A stretch of 64,000 nt of DNA from Dasypus novemcinctus (Eukaryota; Chordata; Mammalia; Cingulata; Dasypodidae), in assembly GCF_030445035.2 (NCBI RefSeq), contig NC_080698.1:25203294-25267293 (forward strand). Direction: 5' to 3'. The notes under the pieces were generated by a model that was not told the origin of the DNA, ran no database searches, and worked only from the letters and a program-made list of their open reading frames with translations. Positions 60,700 to 64,000 of this stretch are shown here, in pieces (positions within the stretch are counted from its first letter, which is position 1; each line of letters starts with the position of its first letter). The translations under genes and the position numbers were made by a program.

Positions 60700-60935
60700 A
60701 GTATCAGATAACCATTATTGAGGGCTATGTGTGTCAGGCCCTTTGCTGACAAGTTTAATGCATGATCACAATTCTCACAAAAACTCTACAAAGGAAGTAC
60801 TAGTATTCACCAAATTCCATAGATGAGGAAATTGAGCCTTAGAGAATTTAAGTAACAAGTTCAAGGCCACACAGCTGACGAAAGCTGGATTGGAACCCAG
60901 AGAGTGCAATTCCAGAACTGGTATGCCTAACCTTT
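60700..60935 (-). mobile_element. MIR SINE
   Basis: 'accattattgagggctatgtgtgtcaggccc', 'catagatgaggaaattgagccttagagaatttaagtaac' and 'aaggccacacagctgacgaaagctggattggaaccca' give the near full-length reverse complement of MIR. Confidence 0.9.
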
Positions 60936-61015
60936 AATTAAGAACCAGGCCCTTTTAATGCTCCTGCAAGAATCTCCTAAAGGATGATATGCCCATTCTA
61001 ACAGCTCACTTCCAT

Positions 61016-61195
61016 CATCTGTGCTGCCCGAGACTATGGTGGCTAGGAGCCATATGTGGCAACTGAAATTGAAATGAATTAAAAGGAAGGGAAATTAAAA
61101 TTTCAGTCCCTGAGTTGTACTACTACTGAACTGAATTTTAAATTTCATTAGTCAATACTCACATAGCCAGGGGCTACCATATTGGACAGCACTGA
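61016..61195 (+). mobile_element. hAT-type MITE (CAGTGCTGTCCAATA family)
   Basis: Opens 'tctgtgctgcccgagactatggtggctaggagccatatgtggc' and closes 'gccaggggctaccatattggacagcactga', complementary ends of a mammal-wide hAT family; the middle is shortened and AT-rich. Confidence 0.8.
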
Positions 61196-61469
61196 CCAAA
61201 GGAGCTTCCCCCCCCAGTTTTTATGAGAGATGGTTCAGGGTTGTCTTCCAAAATCCTCAGCACCAAGGAGGGCATTAGCTGCGTTGCCCAGGGAGCCACA
61301 GCAGATGAGGGGCCCTTTCTTAGGAGAAGAGACTGCGTTCTTCCTCGCTTGGCCTCACCAACATTCTCCCCGACCCCCCGCCCCCCAACCCCACACACCT
61401 GCCTCATGACTCACAGTGTAAGGACAAGAAGTGACAACAGACAAGCCCAGGGCTGACTAGGTGCGTATC

Positions 61470-61625
61470 AGCATCCACAAGGAGCTGGTTACAATGCAGA
61501 TTCCTGGGCCTCGCCTCTGGAGAGCTTTACGCAAGGTGTCTGGGGGTGGGGCCCAAGAGTCCAGGTATTAATCAAGCACCCCAGTGATTCTAATGCAGGT
61601 GAGTTCAGCTTCGAGAAACTCTGAG
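61470..61625 (+). mobile_element. hAT-Charlie-type non-autonomous element (MER20/MER3-like)
   Basis: 'ggagctggttacaatgcagattcctgggcctcgcc', 'gggggtggggcccaagagtcc' and 'caagcaccccagtgattctaatgcag' followed by 'cttcgagaaactctg' match the common layout. Confidence 0.75.
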
Positions 61626-62039
61626 TTAGAGGCTGAATTATGTATTTATCTCCTGACCTCTAAGTAATTATAGCACATGAATCTTTCAAGATGAGCACAG
61701 ACTGGGCTGGCAGCCAGGCAGACATCACTCTGTGCTAACTGCTCATTTCTCTGACATCAGGCAAAGACGCTGAGTCACCCAGGCCTTATTTTTTTACCTG
61801 AAACATAGGGGTAAGGATATCTGCTTTTTGTCCTTCTGGGATAAACGAGAACACAGATGTGAAAGCAACTTGAGGGAGGATAAAAGGTACAATGCACTAT
61901 ATAGACATCCCATAGCTCAGAGACAGGGTTGGTTTGTCTAGCACAGAGTTTAAGTAGATTTCACATGAAAAAAATGCACATTTTTAACTTTGCTGGAAAA
62001 ACTGGATGATCTGACAGCATGGGGCTCATATTATGTTGA

Positions 62040-62300
62040 CAGCTGGTGTAGTTAAGAGCATGGTTCTGGCGTCATATGCTTGGGTTCAAATCCTTGTTAG
62101 ACCACCTAAAAAGCTGGGTGACTGGGCAAATCTTTCAACCTCTCTGTGCCCCAGTCTCCTCATCTCCAAAGTAAGAATTACAATAGCATAATCCTCACAG
62201 GACCACTATGAGTACTTTAAATGACCCAATATTTATAAAGTGCTTAGAACAATGTTTGACCTGTGGGAAAAGCTAGATAAGTTATAGGTGATAAATACCC
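62040..62300 (+). mobile_element. MIR SINE, near full length
   Basis: 'gtgtagttaagagcatggttctggcgtcatatgcttgggttcaaatccttg', 'aatctttcaacctctctgtgccccagtctcctcatctccaaagtaag' and 'tttataaagtgcttagaacaatg' give an ordered MIR. Confidence 0.92.
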
Positions 62301-62304
62301 CTAC

Positions 62305-64000
<1,696 letters not shown>

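Overview
This is mammalian genomic DNA, almost certainly from an armadillo (Cingulata, probably Dasypus). The main clue is a set of tRNA-derived SINEs of the DAS type, which are armadillo-specific. There are three long DAS-III-like copies and four short DAS-I-like copies, mixed with older mammal-wide repeats (MIR, L2, MER5A and other hAT elements, MaLR-type LTRs, L1). The recognisable coding sequence is the 3' end of one gene on the minus strand, PRICKLE2, a planar cell polarity scaffold protein.

Layout. Positions 1 to about 16,710 are taken to be intergenic DNA downstream of PRICKLE2; I found no protein-coding gene or structural RNA there, only interspersed repeats. Positions about 16,710 to 21,834 are read as the long 3' untranslated region. 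It contains no transposon I recognise, several possible poly(A) signals and a GU-repeat tract. Positions 21,835-22,709 are the last coding exon, ending in a polybasic stretch and a CIIS farnesylation box. Positions 22,710-63,414 are one intron of about 40.7 kb, made largely of repeats: a solo LTR with a clean 5-bp target duplication, an LTR nested in an old LINE, five MER5A-type elements in the window as a whole, a MaLR LTR, and an L1-rich block at 47.4-56.1 kb. Positions 63,415-64,000 are the preceding coding exon, which runs off the window edge. The two exons join in phase through a split glycine codon.

Function. The two exons encode about 486 residues, the C-terminal part after the PET and LIM domains (those lie beyond the window). 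Known of the family: Prickle proteins bind the core polarity proteins at the plasma membrane, and their C-terminal CaaX box is prenylated. Nothing in the window suggests a new gene system. The points worth a second look are transposon nesting, which gives relative insertion ages, an unusual head-to-head L1 arrangement, 3' UTR architecture and a few unexplained repeat-poor stretches. Repeat names are assigned by eye and have not been checked against a library.
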